Below are positions 1-8,242 of a stretch of 64,000 nucleotides of DNA, piece after piece (within the stretch, counting starts at the first letter, position 1; every line of letters starts with the position of its first letter). The position numbers and the translations under genes were made by a program. The stretch is from Corynebacterium atypicum (GTDB taxonomy: Bacteria > Actinomycetota > Actinomycetes > Mycobacteriales > Mycobacteriaceae). The notes beneath the pieces were generated by a model. The model was given only the letters and a program-made list of their open reading frames with translations, was not told where the DNA came from and did not search any database. The stretch spans positions 1,148,553 through 1,212,552 of the forward strand of contig NZ_CP008944.1 of the NCBI RefSeq assembly GCF_000732945.1. Direction: 5' to 3'.

Positions 1-1
1 G

Positions 2-37
2 ATCGAGGTGCGCGACTGGCGGCACAACCCCCGCTAG
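2..37 (+). CDS. C-terminal end of an unidentified upstream gene (partial)
   Basis: The first bases read in frame as IEVRDWRHNPR followed by TAG, with high-GC third positions, which suits the tail of a gene entering from the left edge. It lies about 40 nt before the TPP riboswitch, so another thiamine gene is possible, but 11 residues are too few to identify the family. Confidence 0.35.
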   Translation: MEVRDWRHNPR

Positions 38-79
38 GCCTGCTAGGCTGGCGGGGCGAACTGAACTACATGCAAGACA

Positions 80-190
80 ACGGGGTGCCCGCTGGTGTGC
101 GCACTGTGCTTTTTGCCCAATGCGTTAGCTCAACCGGCGTGCTGAGACAACACCCGTCGAACCTGCTCTAGCTAGAACTAGCGAAGGGAT
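80..190 (+). promoter_or_regulatory. TPP (THI-box) riboswitch
   Basis: The conserved TPP aptamer blocks appear in order: CGGGGTGCCC at 81-90, CTGAGA at 142-147, ACCCG at 152-156, CGAACCTG at 158-165, then a CTAGCTAGAACTAG stem and GCGAAGGGA at 181-189. The final GAAGGGA lies 11 nt before the ATG at 201 and could itself serve as the ribosome binding site. That arrangement suggests ligand-dependent masking of translation, though this is inferred. It directly precedes a thiamine-salvage gene. Confidence 0.93.
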
Positions 191-200
191 TTGTCAGCCA

Positions 201-2198
201 ATGCCTAAGCCTCTGCCTAGGTCTCTATCCAATCCTCTGCACGAGCCTCAGCCGCTGCACGAGCCTCGTGGTGCCGCGGTGCAGCGGCAGGCGCTGGCCG
301 CGTGCGAGGAGTCGGTTCCTACCGTGCTGACGATCGCCGGCACCGATCCCACCGGAGGGGCGGGCCTGCAGGCGGACATCAAGGCCATCGGCGAGGCCGG
401 GGCGTTTGCGTTCAGCGTGGTCACCGCGTTGGTGGCGCAGAACACCCAGGGGGTGCGCGAGATCTTCACTCCCCCGCTTCCTTTCCTGCGGGCCCAGCTT
501 GACGCCGTTTTTGATGACGTCCGCGTCGACGGCGTCAAGGTCGGCATGTTGGGGACCACGGAGATCACTCGGGCGGTGCGCGACTACCTCGAACACCACC
601 GCCCGCCGGTGGTTGTGGTCGACCCGGTGATGGTGGCCACCAGCGGCGATCGCCTGCTCGACGCGGAGGCTGTGGCCGAGCTGCGCCGGCTGTGCGGGCT
701 GGCCACCGTGATCACCCCGAATCTCCACGAGCTGGCGGACCTGGCCGGCACGCGGCTGGCCGGAAGCCTCGAGGAGGCGGTCGCTCAGGCCGAGGGGCTG
801 GCCGGCGAGCTCGGGTGTGCGGTGCTAGTCAAGGGTGGACACTTGGCCGAGGCCTCCGGTAACCGCCAGGCCGCGGCGGACAACTTCTGGGTCACGGCCG
901 AGGGTGCGGTCTGGCGCGCGCCGGCGCGGCGCGTGCCCACCTCGAACACGCACGGCACCGGGTGCTCGTTGTCGTCTGCGCTGGCTGGACGGTTGGCTGC
1001 GGGAGATGAGCCGGGTGCTGCGCTGCGGTGGGCAACCGACTGGCTTGCTGAGGCGATCGCGCACGCCGACGAGCTTCGGATCGGCCACGGTTGCGGCCCA
1101 GTCGATCACACGCACCGCTCGCGGAGGTTGGTCGCGGCGGCCGATACCACCCCGTGGCCTGAGGTCGGCGCCATCCCGGCCAGCCTGGAGACCCCCGAGC
1201 ACTTGGCCGCGGCCGCGCCGAGGGCGGTCGAGGCACCGGGCCTGCACGACCGCCCCCACCCGGCCGATGCGGGGCATAAGGGCGGGGCGAACGGGTTGGA
1301 GTCGCAGCAGGATTTTCTTGCCGTCGAGGCTCCGCTGATTGCCGCGGCCGGGCCCTGGACTGCGGCGCTCTGGCGCCACGCGGTCCCGCTCGCGCGGGCG
1401 TGTCTGACGGACACCTTTGTCGGTGGGCTGGTCACGGGGGCGCTGCCGCGCGAGACCTTCGAGTTCTACCTCGCCCAGGACGCCCGCTATCTCGAGGACT
1501 ACTCGCGTGCGCTGGCCCGGCTGGGGGCGAGTGCGCCGGCAACAGATCGGCCGGCCTGGCTTGCCGACGCCCAGGCGACCATCGAGCTGGAAGCAGCCAT
1601 GCACCGCGATTGGCTCGGGCTTCACTCTCCGGCAAGCCTCCAGGTGCCGGACGAGGATCGGCTGCTACAGGGGGCAGAGCCTTCAAACGCGACTTACTTG
1701 GAGGACGCCGCCTCCCCCGCACGTGCGGCACAGGCCTCGGGCAACGCCCAGCCTGGGGTCGACGCTTCTCCGGCGGGCAAAGCCCAGCCTGTTGAGGGCA
1801 TCCAGCCCTCGCCGGTAACGCTTGCCTACACCAGCTTTCTGCTGGCGCGCACGCACGCCGATGCCTACGTGGTGGGCGCGGCGGCAGTACTGCCCTGCTA
1901 TTGGTTCTATGCGCAGGTCGGAGCCGGCATCCAACAGCGCGTGCGCCACCAATCGCAGGGCTGCGAGCAAGGCGGCAAGCACCCGTACCAGCCGTGGATC
2001 GACATGTACGCAGACGTGCGGTTTGCCCAGCAGGCGCTAGGGGCGATTGAGCGTGTGGAGCGCGCCTTCGCCGCGGCCGAACCGACCGACCGTGCGCGCG
2101 CCGCGCGGGCCTTTGTGGGAGCGTGCCGCTACGAGCGCGAGTTCTTTGATCAAGCCGCTCGCCGCGGCGTCGATAAGCGCGCCACGATGCTGCTATAG
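201..2198 (+). CDS. thiD: ThiD-TenA fusion: HMP/HMP-P kinase with thiaminase II domain
   Basis: This 665-aa two-domain thiamine-salvage enzyme acts in the cytoplasm. Residues about 38-275 are a ThiD ribokinase-fold kinase that phosphorylates hydroxymethylpyrimidine twice; it shows the GTDPTGGAGLQADIKA substrate loop and the GTGCSLSSA anion-hole motif near residue 251. Residues about 383-665 are TenA, which recovers aminopyrimidine from degraded thiamine; LPCYWFY contains the expected active-site Cys (about C566). Two additions are unusual: a poorly conserved linker of about 100 residues between the domains, and an Ala/Pro-rich insert within TenA at about 493-537. The gene sits directly under the TPP riboswitch, so it should be repressed when thiamine is abundant. 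Fusions of this type are known in other bacteria and in yeast Thi20. The ATG at 201 is chosen for its distance to the riboswitch end. The first ~35 residues are low in family similarity, so a later start is possible. Confidence 0.92.
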   Translation: MPKPLPRSLSNPLHEPQPLHEPRGAAVQRQALAACEESVPTVLTIAGTDPTGGAGLQADIKAIGEAGAFAFSVVTALVAQNTQGVREIFTPPLPFLRAQLDAVFDDVRVDGVKVGMLGTTEITRAVRDYLEHHRPPVVVVDPVMVATSGDRLLDAEAVAELRRLCGLATVITPNLHELADLAGTRLAGSLEEAVAQAEGLAGELGCAVLVKGGHLAEASGNRQAAADNFWVTAEGAVWRAPARRVPTSNTHGTGCSLSSALAGRLAAGDEPGAALRWATDWLAEAIAHADELRIGHGCGPVDHTHRSRRLVAAADTTPWPEVGAIPASLETPEHLAAAAPRAVEAPGLHDRPHPADAGHKGGANGLESQQDFLAVEAPLIAAAGPWTAALWRHAVPLARACLTDTFVGGLVTGALPRETFEFYLAQDARYLEDYSRALARLGASAPATDRPAWLADAQATIELEAAMHRDWLGLHSPASLQVPDEDRLLQGAEPSNATYLEDAASPARAAQASGNAQPGVDASPAGKAQPVEGIQPSPVTLAYTSFLLARTHADAYVVGAAAVLPCYWFYAQVGAGIQQRVRHQSQGCEQGGKHPYQPWIDMYADVRFAQQALGAIERVERAFAAAEPTDRARAARAFVGACRYEREFFDQAARRGVDKRATMLL

Positions 2199-2669
2199 GT
2201 ATCACCTAAATGGGGGGATCAGGGGGCGTTTTTGTGGCGTCGCGACGCGCCACATTGAGTGGGAAAACTCACATAGACCGCCGGCGCCGCCGGTGCTAGC
2301 ATCCATTCGCCCTGCTCACGGGCGTCGAAAATGAAAAACTTTTTCAACGCGGTGGAAAACCGCCCGAAACGCAGCGAGAACGCTTAAGGTCGCACCATTG
2401 GTGTGTACACTGGGCATCGGTAATCACCCGTACAGCCAGTGCGGCAGTGAGTCCGCAAGGGTGAAGCGCCAGAGGGTCCCACCACCAGACCTTGTGGATG
2501 CGAGTCGCATCCGCGCGAGTCCGGCGCGTGGCCCGGGAAACTTTTCGGCGGCCTTGCGGAGGAATAACAAACCACACGCATAAACGATTGAACCCGCGAG
2601 GGTGCGCTCCGATCAATGGCCAGTGTGCTTCAAGGCCCCGCACCCACGCCTGGAAGGATGTGTGCAACG
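2199..2669 (+). other. Gap with no gene: long leader of the pfl locus
   Basis: I see no credible gene here. The region holds an AT-rich palindrome (2332-2346, listed separately). Closer to pflB is a GC-rich stretch with several potential hairpins: GCGG/CCGC around 2441-2457, a perfect inverted repeat GGATGCGA-G-TCGCATCC at 2496-2512, and CGCGC/GCGCG just after it. A long structured mRNA leader is plausible. I compared it by eye with TPP, cobalamin, ZTP ('pfl'), c-di-AMP and guanidine riboswitches and found no match. Confidence 0.5.
2332..2346. promoter_or_regulatory. AT-rich palindrome upstream of pflB (operator candidate)
   Basis: TGAAAAACTTTTTCA is a perfect palindrome of 7-bp arms around one central base in otherwise GC-rich DNA, about 320 nt before pflB. 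It does not fit the FNR, Rex or GlxR consensus. A shorter relative, GAAAAAATTTC, occurs at 5026-5036, about 30 nt before the glycyl-radical subunit gene, so a shared regulator is possible but unproven. Confidence 0.35.
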
Positions 2670-4781
2670 ATGACCACCACTACTGCCCCCGATCAGAAGG
2701 CATCTGCGGAGGCTTGGGACGGCTTCAAGCCCGGCAACTGGCAGAATGAGATCGACGTCCGCGACTTCATTCAGGCCAACTACACCCCCTACGAGGGCGA
2801 CGCCAGCTTCCTTGCCGGCCCCACCGACAAGACCAAGCGGCTCTGGGATCACCTGGAGAAGAACTATCTCTCCGTCGAGCGCGAGCGGCGCATTTACGAC
2901 GTCGATACCAAGACGCCCGCCGACATCGACGCCTTCCCCGCCGGCTTCATCTCTGAGGACGACGACGTCATCGTCGGCCTGCAAACCGACACCCCGCTGA
3001 AGCGCGCCATGATGCCCTTCGGCGGCTGGCGCATGGTGCAGACCGCGATCAAGGAGGCCGGCAAGGAGGTCGACCCGGACGTCCGCGAGATCTTCACCCG
3101 CTACCGCAAGACGCACAACGACGCCGTCTTCGATATCTACACCCCGCGCATCCGTGCCGCGCGTTCCTCGCACATCATCACCGGCCTGCCGGACGCCTAC
3201 GGCCGCGGCCGCATCATCGGCGACTACCGCCGCGTGGCCCTCTACGGCGTGGACTACCTGATCCAGCAGAAGCAGGAGGCCAAGGACTCCGTCGCGGACC
3301 AGCCGTTCAGCGAGCACTGGGCCCGCTACCGCGAGGAGCACGCCGAGCAGATCAAGGCGCTGAAGAAGCTCAAGCACATGGCGGAGCTCTACGGCTTCGA
3401 CATCTCCGGGCCGGCTAAGACCGCCCAGGAGGCCGTGCAGTGGACCTACTTCGCCTACCTGGGTGCGGTGAAGTCCCAGGACGGCGCTGCCATGTCGTTC
3501 GGCCGTCTGTCCGCGTTCTTCGACGTCTACTTCCAGCGCGATCTCGAGGCCGGGCGCATCACCGAGCAGGATGCTCAGGAGATTATCGACGCCCTGGTGA
3601 TCAAGCTGCGCATCGTCCGCTTCCTGCGCACCGAGGACTATGACCAGATCTTCTCGGGCGACCCGTACTGGGCCACCTGGTCGGACGCCGGCTTCACCGA
3701 GGACGGCCGCACCTTGGTCACCAAGACCTCGTTCCGCCTGCTGCAGACGCTGCGCAACCTGGGGCCCGCCCCGGAGCCGAACATCACGATCTTCTGGGAT
3801 CCGGCGCTGCCGGAGGGCTACAAGGAGTTCTGCGCGGCGATCTCGATCGAGACCTCCTCGATTCAGTACGAGTCGGACGAGCAGATTCGTGAGCAGTGGG
3901 GCGACGACGCCGCGATCGCTTGCTGTGTGTCCCCGATGCGCGTGGGCAAGCAGATGCAGTTCTTCGGCGCCCGCGTTAACGCCGCGAAGTCGCTGCTCTA
4001 CGCCATCAACGGCGGCCGCGACGAGGTCACCGGCAAACAGGTCACCGAAGAGGGCCTATTCACCCCGATCGAGGGCGACGGCCCGCTCGACTTCGACGAG
4101 GTGTGGCAGAAGTACGAGGAGATGCTCGACTGGGTCGTTGGCACCTACGTCGAGGCGCTGAACATCATCCACTACTGCCACGACCGTTACGCCTACGAGG
4201 CCGTGGAGATGGCGCTGCACGACTCGGACATTGTGCGCACGATGGGCTGCGGCATCGCCGGGCTGTCGATCGTTGCTGACTCGCTGTCTGCCATCAAGTA
4301 CGCCAAGGTCACCCCGGTGCGCGATGAGACCGGTTTGGTTGTCGACTACAAGACGGAGGGCGACTTCCCCATCTACGGCAACGACGATGACCGCGCCGAC
4401 GATATCGCTGCGACCGTCGTGTACACCGTGATGGAGAAGATCCGCCAGATCCCGCTCTACCGCGACGCCATCCCGACCCAGTCCGTGCTGACGATCACTT
4501 CGAACGTGGTCTACGGCAAGGCCACCGGCGCGTTCCCGTCCGGCCACGAGGCCGGCACCCCGTTCGCGCCGGGCGCCAACCCGGAAAACGGCATGGACAG
4601 CCACGGCATGGTCGCCTCGATGCTTTCTGTGGGCAAGCTCAACTACAAGGACGCCCTGGACGGCATCTCGCTGACCAACACCATCACGCCTTCCGGCCTG
4701 GGCCGGAACCGCGACGAGCAGGTGACTAACCTGGTTGGTGTGCTCGACGCTGGCTTCGTCATGGACGAAGAGGAGGACTAG
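2670..4781 (+). CDS. pflB: Pyruvate formate-lyase catalytic core lacking the glycyl-radical domain
   Basis: This cytoplasmic enzyme converts pyruvate and CoA to acetyl-CoA and formate. The 703-aa product follows the PFL family from its N terminus (DGFKPGNWQNEIDVRDFI) to DALDGIS near the end. The catalytic pair is present as IACCVSPM, with Cys418 and Cys419, the same numbers as in E. coli PflB when translation starts at 2670. The protein stops after DAGFVMDEEED. The final ~60 residues of a normal PFL, which carry the RVSGYA glycyl radical, are missing here and are encoded separately at 5069-5329. Family length is normally about 740-790 aa. Start choice: ATG 2616 is in frame, but GGAAGG at 2652-2657 is well placed for ATG 2670. 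The core should be inactive without the radical subunit and PflA. Confidence 0.93.
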   Translation: MTTTTAPDQKASAEAWDGFKPGNWQNEIDVRDFIQANYTPYEGDASFLAGPTDKTKRLWDHLEKNYLSVERERRIYDVDTKTPADIDAFPAGFISEDDDVIVGLQTDTPLKRAMMPFGGWRMVQTAIKEAGKEVDPDVREIFTRYRKTHNDAVFDIYTPRIRAARSSHIITGLPDAYGRGRIIGDYRRVALYGVDYLIQQKQEAKDSVADQPFSEHWARYREEHAEQIKALKKLKHMAELYGFDISGPAKTAQEAVQWTYFAYLGAVKSQDGAAMSFGRLSAFFDVYFQRDLEAGRITEQDAQEIIDALVIKLRIVRFLRTEDYDQIFSGDPYWATWSDAGFTEDGRTLVTKTSFRLLQTLRNLGPAPEPNITIFWDPALPEGYKEFCAAISIETSSIQYESDEQIREQWGDDAAIACCVSPMRVGKQMQFFGARVNAAKSLLYAINGGRDEVTGKQVTEEGLFTPIEGDGPLDFDEVWQKYEEMLDWVVGTYVEALNIIHYCHDRYAYEAVEMALHDSDIVRTMGCGIAGLSIVADSLSAIKYAKVTPVRDETGLVVDYKTEGDFPIYGNDDDRADDIAATVVYTVMEKIRQIPLYRDAIPTQSVLTITSNVVYGKATGAFPSGHEAGTPFAPGANPENGMDSHGMVASMLSVGKLNYKDALDGISLTNTITPSGLGRNRDEQVTNLVGVLDAGFVMDEEED

Positions 4782-4860
4782 GACCTTCGGCCCTCGCGGG
4801 GCCCTGAGGGGCTCCGAAGGGCTAGAGGTCCGATGGCGCACCTTCTTGTGGAGGCTTGGT

Positions 4861-4885
4861 CCCACCGCCGCCCGGTGGCGGTGGG
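4861..4885 (+). terminator. Strong stem-loop between pflB and the glycyl-radical subunit gene
   Basis: CCCACCGCC at 4861-4869 pairs perfectly with GGCGGTGGG at 4877-4885 around a 7-nt loop. No T-run follows, so it may be a weak terminator, an RNA processing site or a 3' stabiliser rather than a full stop. Its place in the 287-nt gap between the two halves of PFL would allow the subunits to be made in unequal amounts. Confidence 0.4.
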
Positions 4886-5068
4886 AGGCCCCAGAGCGAA
4901 ATGCGGCGCCGCCTTCTTCTGCTTCGCCGTTATGGTGAATGCTGGAGGGCACGTTCTGTAGCTTTTCCTCTCCGGTTTGAGCTTCAGTTCTTTGATCCAG
5001 TTGTGAGCCCGCGGCGAAGTACATCGAAAAAATTTCCACCCATACTGACTCTTGAAAAGGAGACTGCA

Positions 5069-5329
5069 ATGTCTGCTCCCACTACCCCGACCTTTGACCA
5101 GCGCATGGAGGCCATGAAGAAGTCGCGCGAGGAGGCCAACCAGACCGCTGGCCTGTACCACGCGAACATCAACGTGCTCGACGAACACACGCTGACCGAC
5201 GCCATGGAGCACCCGGAGAACTACCCGAACCTGACCGTGCGGGTTTCCGGCTACGCGGTGAACTTTGTCAAGCTCACCAAGGAGCAGCAGCTCGACGTCA
5301 TCTCGCGTACCTTCCACCACTCCAGCTAG
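5069..5329 (+). CDS. grcA: Stand-alone PFL glycyl-radical domain protein (GrcA/YfiD-like)
   Basis: This 86-aa protein matches the missing C terminus of [33 protein letters not shown] and [14 protein letters not shown]. The radical-bearing residue is Gly61 in RVSGYA. A charged N-terminal segment of about 30 residues is not part of canonical PFL and may help it dock on the core. In E. coli, YfiD/GrcA replaces an oxygen-damaged PFL C terminus as a spare part. Here it appears to be the only copy of the domain, so I infer it is an obligatory subunit. The start is well supported by AAAGGAG about 8 nt upstream. PflA, which would install the radical, is encoded 825 nt downstream. A GC-rich imperfect hairpin follows the stop at about 5340-5367. 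Confidence 0.93.
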   Translation: MSAPTTPTFDQRMEAMKKSREEANQTAGLYHANINVLDEHTLTDAMEHPENYPNLTVRVSGYAVNFVKLTKEQQLDVISRTFHHSS

Positions 5330-6154
5330 TTGCGGCTGAGCCGCTGGCCGGTGCGCCGGCTGGCGGCAGGAAGAAATAGGCGCGGCGAGCGTGCCGCAAC
5401 GCTTCGACGGTAACGTCCATAGCCCGGCGATGCCCAGTATCGTTGAGGCACTGCCCCACCGCCTGACGTTGTTCCCAGACGTTTCTGGGCCCGGCGGAGG
5501 CATAGGGGCAGCCTTAGCGGCGCACCGGATTTACCGGAGCCGCAGAGTTATGGGAGCGCCCGGCTTAGTCGGAGGCCACGGAGCTTTGCGGGTTTGCTCG
5601 CTCGCCTGCCTCGCGCTCTAACACCCCGGGTGCCGCGCGGGTCCGCCAGTTCTGGCGCGGCTCCGGTGGCATCGCGGGGTTTTCATTTGGCTATTTGAAA
5701 TTTATTAACAACGTTTTACGTTAAAGCTTTTAGATAAGCCCGCGTGCTGCGCGGGTGGAGATGGCCCGGCCGACATCGTCGAATATTCGGCATGCTACCG
5801 CGGTTGAATAGATGCTGTTACGTCGGCTGGGTCCATCGAGCTCTACGTTTCCCGATGAGCGGCCTGGCCGCTTGTCGTCGCCGTATTCGCTGCGTTCGTT
5901 GCGTTCGCTGACGCCGGTTGGCGCTTCGCGCGGGCCGTGACCGTTACTTGGTCGCGGGGCGCTGGGCGTCGATAATCTGCCGGTGGCTGCGACCCCGCTG
6001 GGGCCACAAGGACGTGGCTGCCCGCAAGGACGCGGGCGGCCGCGGGGCCCTGACGGCTGCAAAGTCGCCGGTGGCCGCAGAGGCTGCAGAGGCTACTGCT
6101 TGACACGGTGACGCAGGTGGCACCGGCGGCTCGCCCAAGAAAGGATCGACCATC
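5330..6154 (+). other. 825-nt gap before pflA, no gene recognised
   Basis: Short open frames exist on both strands, but none shows a recognisable family or a consistent coding signal. A sharply AT-rich patch at about 5680-5735, unlike its surroundings, contains the inverted repeat AACGT-TTT-ACGTT at 5710-5722 and is the best candidate for the pflA promoter and operator. The 400 nt between it and pflA could be a long leader or the remains of a decayed gene. Confidence 0.4.
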
Positions 6155-7030
6155 ATGGCTAACGACGGTGTTTCTGGGATTGTTACCCTCGAGCCCGAGG
6201 AGGGCGAGCGCGTCCGCGGCGCTGCTGCAGGCCTCGGCGTGGGTTTGGAGCTGCCCGACGACGAATACTCGCGGGCGCAGTTGCTCGAGGCGCGCCGTAC
6301 CGGTGAGGTTGCGCTTGTACACTCCTGGGAGCTGGTGACGGCCGTTGACGGGCCGGGTACCAGGCTGACGGTGTTCCTTTCGGGGTGCCCGCTGCGCTGC
6401 CTGTATTGCCACAACCCCGACACGATGCAGATGCGCACGGGGACGCTCGAGAAGATCGACGACGTGGTGAGGAAGGTCAAGCGGTACAAGCGCGTCTTTA
6501 AGAGCTCCGGTGGCGGGCTGACGATCTCTGGGGGCGAGCCGCTGTTCCAGATCGCGTTTACGCGCAGACTGCTCAAGGAGGTCCACGACGCCGGCATCCA
6601 CACCTGCGTGGACACGTCGGGCTTTTTGGGGCGCAATCTGCGCGACGAAGATCTGGAGAACATCGACCAGTTCTTGCTCGACGTGAAGTCGGGCGATCCC
6701 GACATTTACCGCAAGGTTACGGGCCGCGAGCTTGCCCCGACGATTGAGTTTGGCGACCGCATCTCGAAGCTCAACAAGAAGGTCTGGGTGCGCTTTGTGC
6801 TTGTCCCCGGGTTTACCGACGACCCGGACAACGTGTCTAAGGCGGCCGACATTGTGGCTCGGTGGCCCAACGTGGAGCGGGTGGAGGTACTCCCCTTCCA
6901 CAACATGGGTGCCGATAAGTGGCACGAGCTCAACATGCGCTACACCTTGGACGACACCAAGCCGCCGAGCGATGAGCTGCTGAACCAGACCAGGGACATC
7001 TTCCGTTCCCGCGGGTTGCAGGTGTTCTAG
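6155..7030 (+). CDS. pflA: Pyruvate formate-lyase activating enzyme (radical SAM)
   Basis: PflA uses S-adenosylmethionine and a 4Fe-4S cluster to abstract hydrogen from the PFL glycine, here Gly61 of the separate small subunit. The 291-aa protein has the radical-SAM cluster motif C78xxxC82xxC85 (CPLRCLYC), the GGE motif in ISGGEPLFQ that contacts SAM, and DVKSGD further on, all typical of PflA. It is about 45 residues longer than the E. coli enzyme at the N terminus. The start at ATG 6155 has AAAGGA about 12 nt upstream. It probably has its own promoter, given the long gap upstream. Its substrate would be a two-chain complex rather than one PFL polypeptide. Confidence 0.94.
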   Translation: MANDGVSGIVTLEPEEGERVRGAAAGLGVGLELPDDEYSRAQLLEARRTGEVALVHSWELVTAVDGPGTRLTVFLSGCPLRCLYCHNPDTMQMRTGTLEKIDDVVRKVKRYKRVFKSSGGGLTISGGEPLFQIAFTRRLLKEVHDAGIHTCVDTSGFLGRNLRDEDLENIDQFLLDVKSGDPDIYRKVTGRELAPTIEFGDRISKLNKKVWVRFVLVPGFTDDPDNVSKAADIVARWPNVERVEVLPFHNMGADKWHELNMRYTLDDTKPPSDELLNQTRDIFRSRGLQVF

Positions 7031-7327
7031 GCGGCGCGCCCGGGTGGGCTGCGAAGATCTGGGTTTGGGGGGTGGGGCTCGGCGGCGCGGTGGCGGTGGG
7101 CCCCGGAAGAAGCTCCGGAAGAGCCTGCGTGCGGGGCCTTAAGGCTTTGCAGTGGGGCTCTGCGGCCCCGGGTTGGCCAGCCCAGAAGGTTTTCGCACTG
7201 ATTTCGCAGTTCACCCTGAGGGGTCCGGCTGGTGGCGTGTCTCGCTTTGGGCCGTTCCTGGCGGAGCAGGACTCCAGCAAGGCTCTAGCAGGTGACCTCT
7301 AGCAGGTTTCCCCTGGAGGGGACCTGG

Positions 7328-7963
7328 CTAAAGAAGGTTGCCGAGCGCTTTTCTGTCGACCTGGTCGCGGCGTTCGACCTTGGGACGACGCAGAAACGCG
7401 ACAAGAAAGCCAGATTGGGGGCCGAAGGCATCGAGCTCCCACGATTCAAAGAGGTGTTCTTGCGTCATACCGGCTGCGTCGGCTTGTGCCAGGAAGTCGT
7501 CGGCGGACCAACCACGGTTGAGCCCGAAGCCGACGACGAAACGTCCGCCGGGCTTGAGTGCGGCTGCAATATTGGCGAGGGCCCCAGCCCTGCCGCTTTC
7601 GGAGAGGAGACCCATGACGTTGCCGGCGGAAACGGCGATGTCAAAGTTGCCTTCGGGGACAGATTCGGTTTCGATGTCGCCTACTTCGAAGCGCACCTCG
7701 GGAAAATCGGCTCGAGCATAGCCGATGAGGACGGGATCGAGGTCCGTGCCTACGAGGTGGTGACCGCGGGCGGCCAGGTAGCCGGCGACGCGACCGGTGC
7801 CGCAGCCGATATCAACGATGCGGGCGCCGCGGGGTGCGATGGCGTCGATGAGTCGTGCCTCGCCATCGATGTCTTTGCCTTGGGCGATGAAGTTACGCCA
7901 GCGTTGAGCGTAGTTTTCAGAGTGTTGCGGGTTAGCTGCGGTGATTTCTTTCCACGTTGGCAT
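7328..7963 (-). CDS. Class I SAM-dependent methyltransferase
   Basis: A 211-aa Rossmann-fold methyltransferase. The SAM-binding motif I VDIGCGTGRVAGYLA lies at residues 50-64. The acidic end of strand 2 is GTDLD, and motif IV-V residues appear around DIAVSAGNVMG. The substrate is unknown; the family includes small-molecule and tRNA methylases and nothing nearby settles it. The gene stands alone, converging with pflA across 297 nt in which I see no other gene. Directly upstream on the minus strand, TAGACT ends exactly 7 nt before the ATG, so the transcript is probably leaderless. Confidence 0.85.
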   Translation of the reverse strand: MPTWKEITAANPQHSENYAQRWRNFIAQGKDIDGEARLIDAIAPRGARIVDIGCGTGRVAGYLAARGHHLVGTDLDPVLIGYARADFPEVRFEVGDIETESVPEGNFDIAVSAGNVMGLLSESGRAGALANIAAALKPGGRFVVGFGLNRGWSADDFLAQADAAGMTQEHLFESWELDAFGPQSGFLVAFLRRPKVERRDQVDRKALGNLL

Positions 7964-8061
7964 GGGAATCAGTCTATGCCTCCACTTTTTCTCCGAACAA
8001 ACCCGCGCAAAAATGGGTTCCTCGATTCGATGAGATGCTCTCGGGCCGGGGGCCTCCCAGC

Positions 8062-8158
8062 TCTGTGTGGTCCCTTGGGAGGGGTGATGCCTCTTGATTC
8101 GGTAGGCAAGCAGACTCCTTGGTTCTGTGTGGTCCCTTGGGAGAGGTGATGCCTCTTG
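8062..8158. repeat. Direct repeat of 35 bp, two copies 62 bp apart
   Basis: Copies at 8062-8096 and 8124-8158 differ at one base. Both contain TGGTCCCTTGGGAG and GGTGATGCCTCTTG. They lie in the non-coding space between the methyltransferase and the HNH gene. The function is unknown; a local duplication of 62 bp is the simplest origin. Confidence 0.8.
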
Positions 8159-8242
8159 CCTTGGGTAAGCGAGAGGACTATCCGCGTCTGAGCAACCTCC
8201 TGCATCGCCCAGAGTGCAGCCCCGGCGAAGGCGTGCGGCAGC

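Noticed and set aside
2400..2615. ZTP ('pfl motif') riboswitch before pflB
   Set aside because: The name invites it, but the conserved GUGACUGG-type and CCGCCUGGGCA-type blocks are absent.
5843..6925. A 360-codon minus-strand frame opposite pflA
   Set aside because: Antisense to clear radical-SAM motifs and without recognisable domains.
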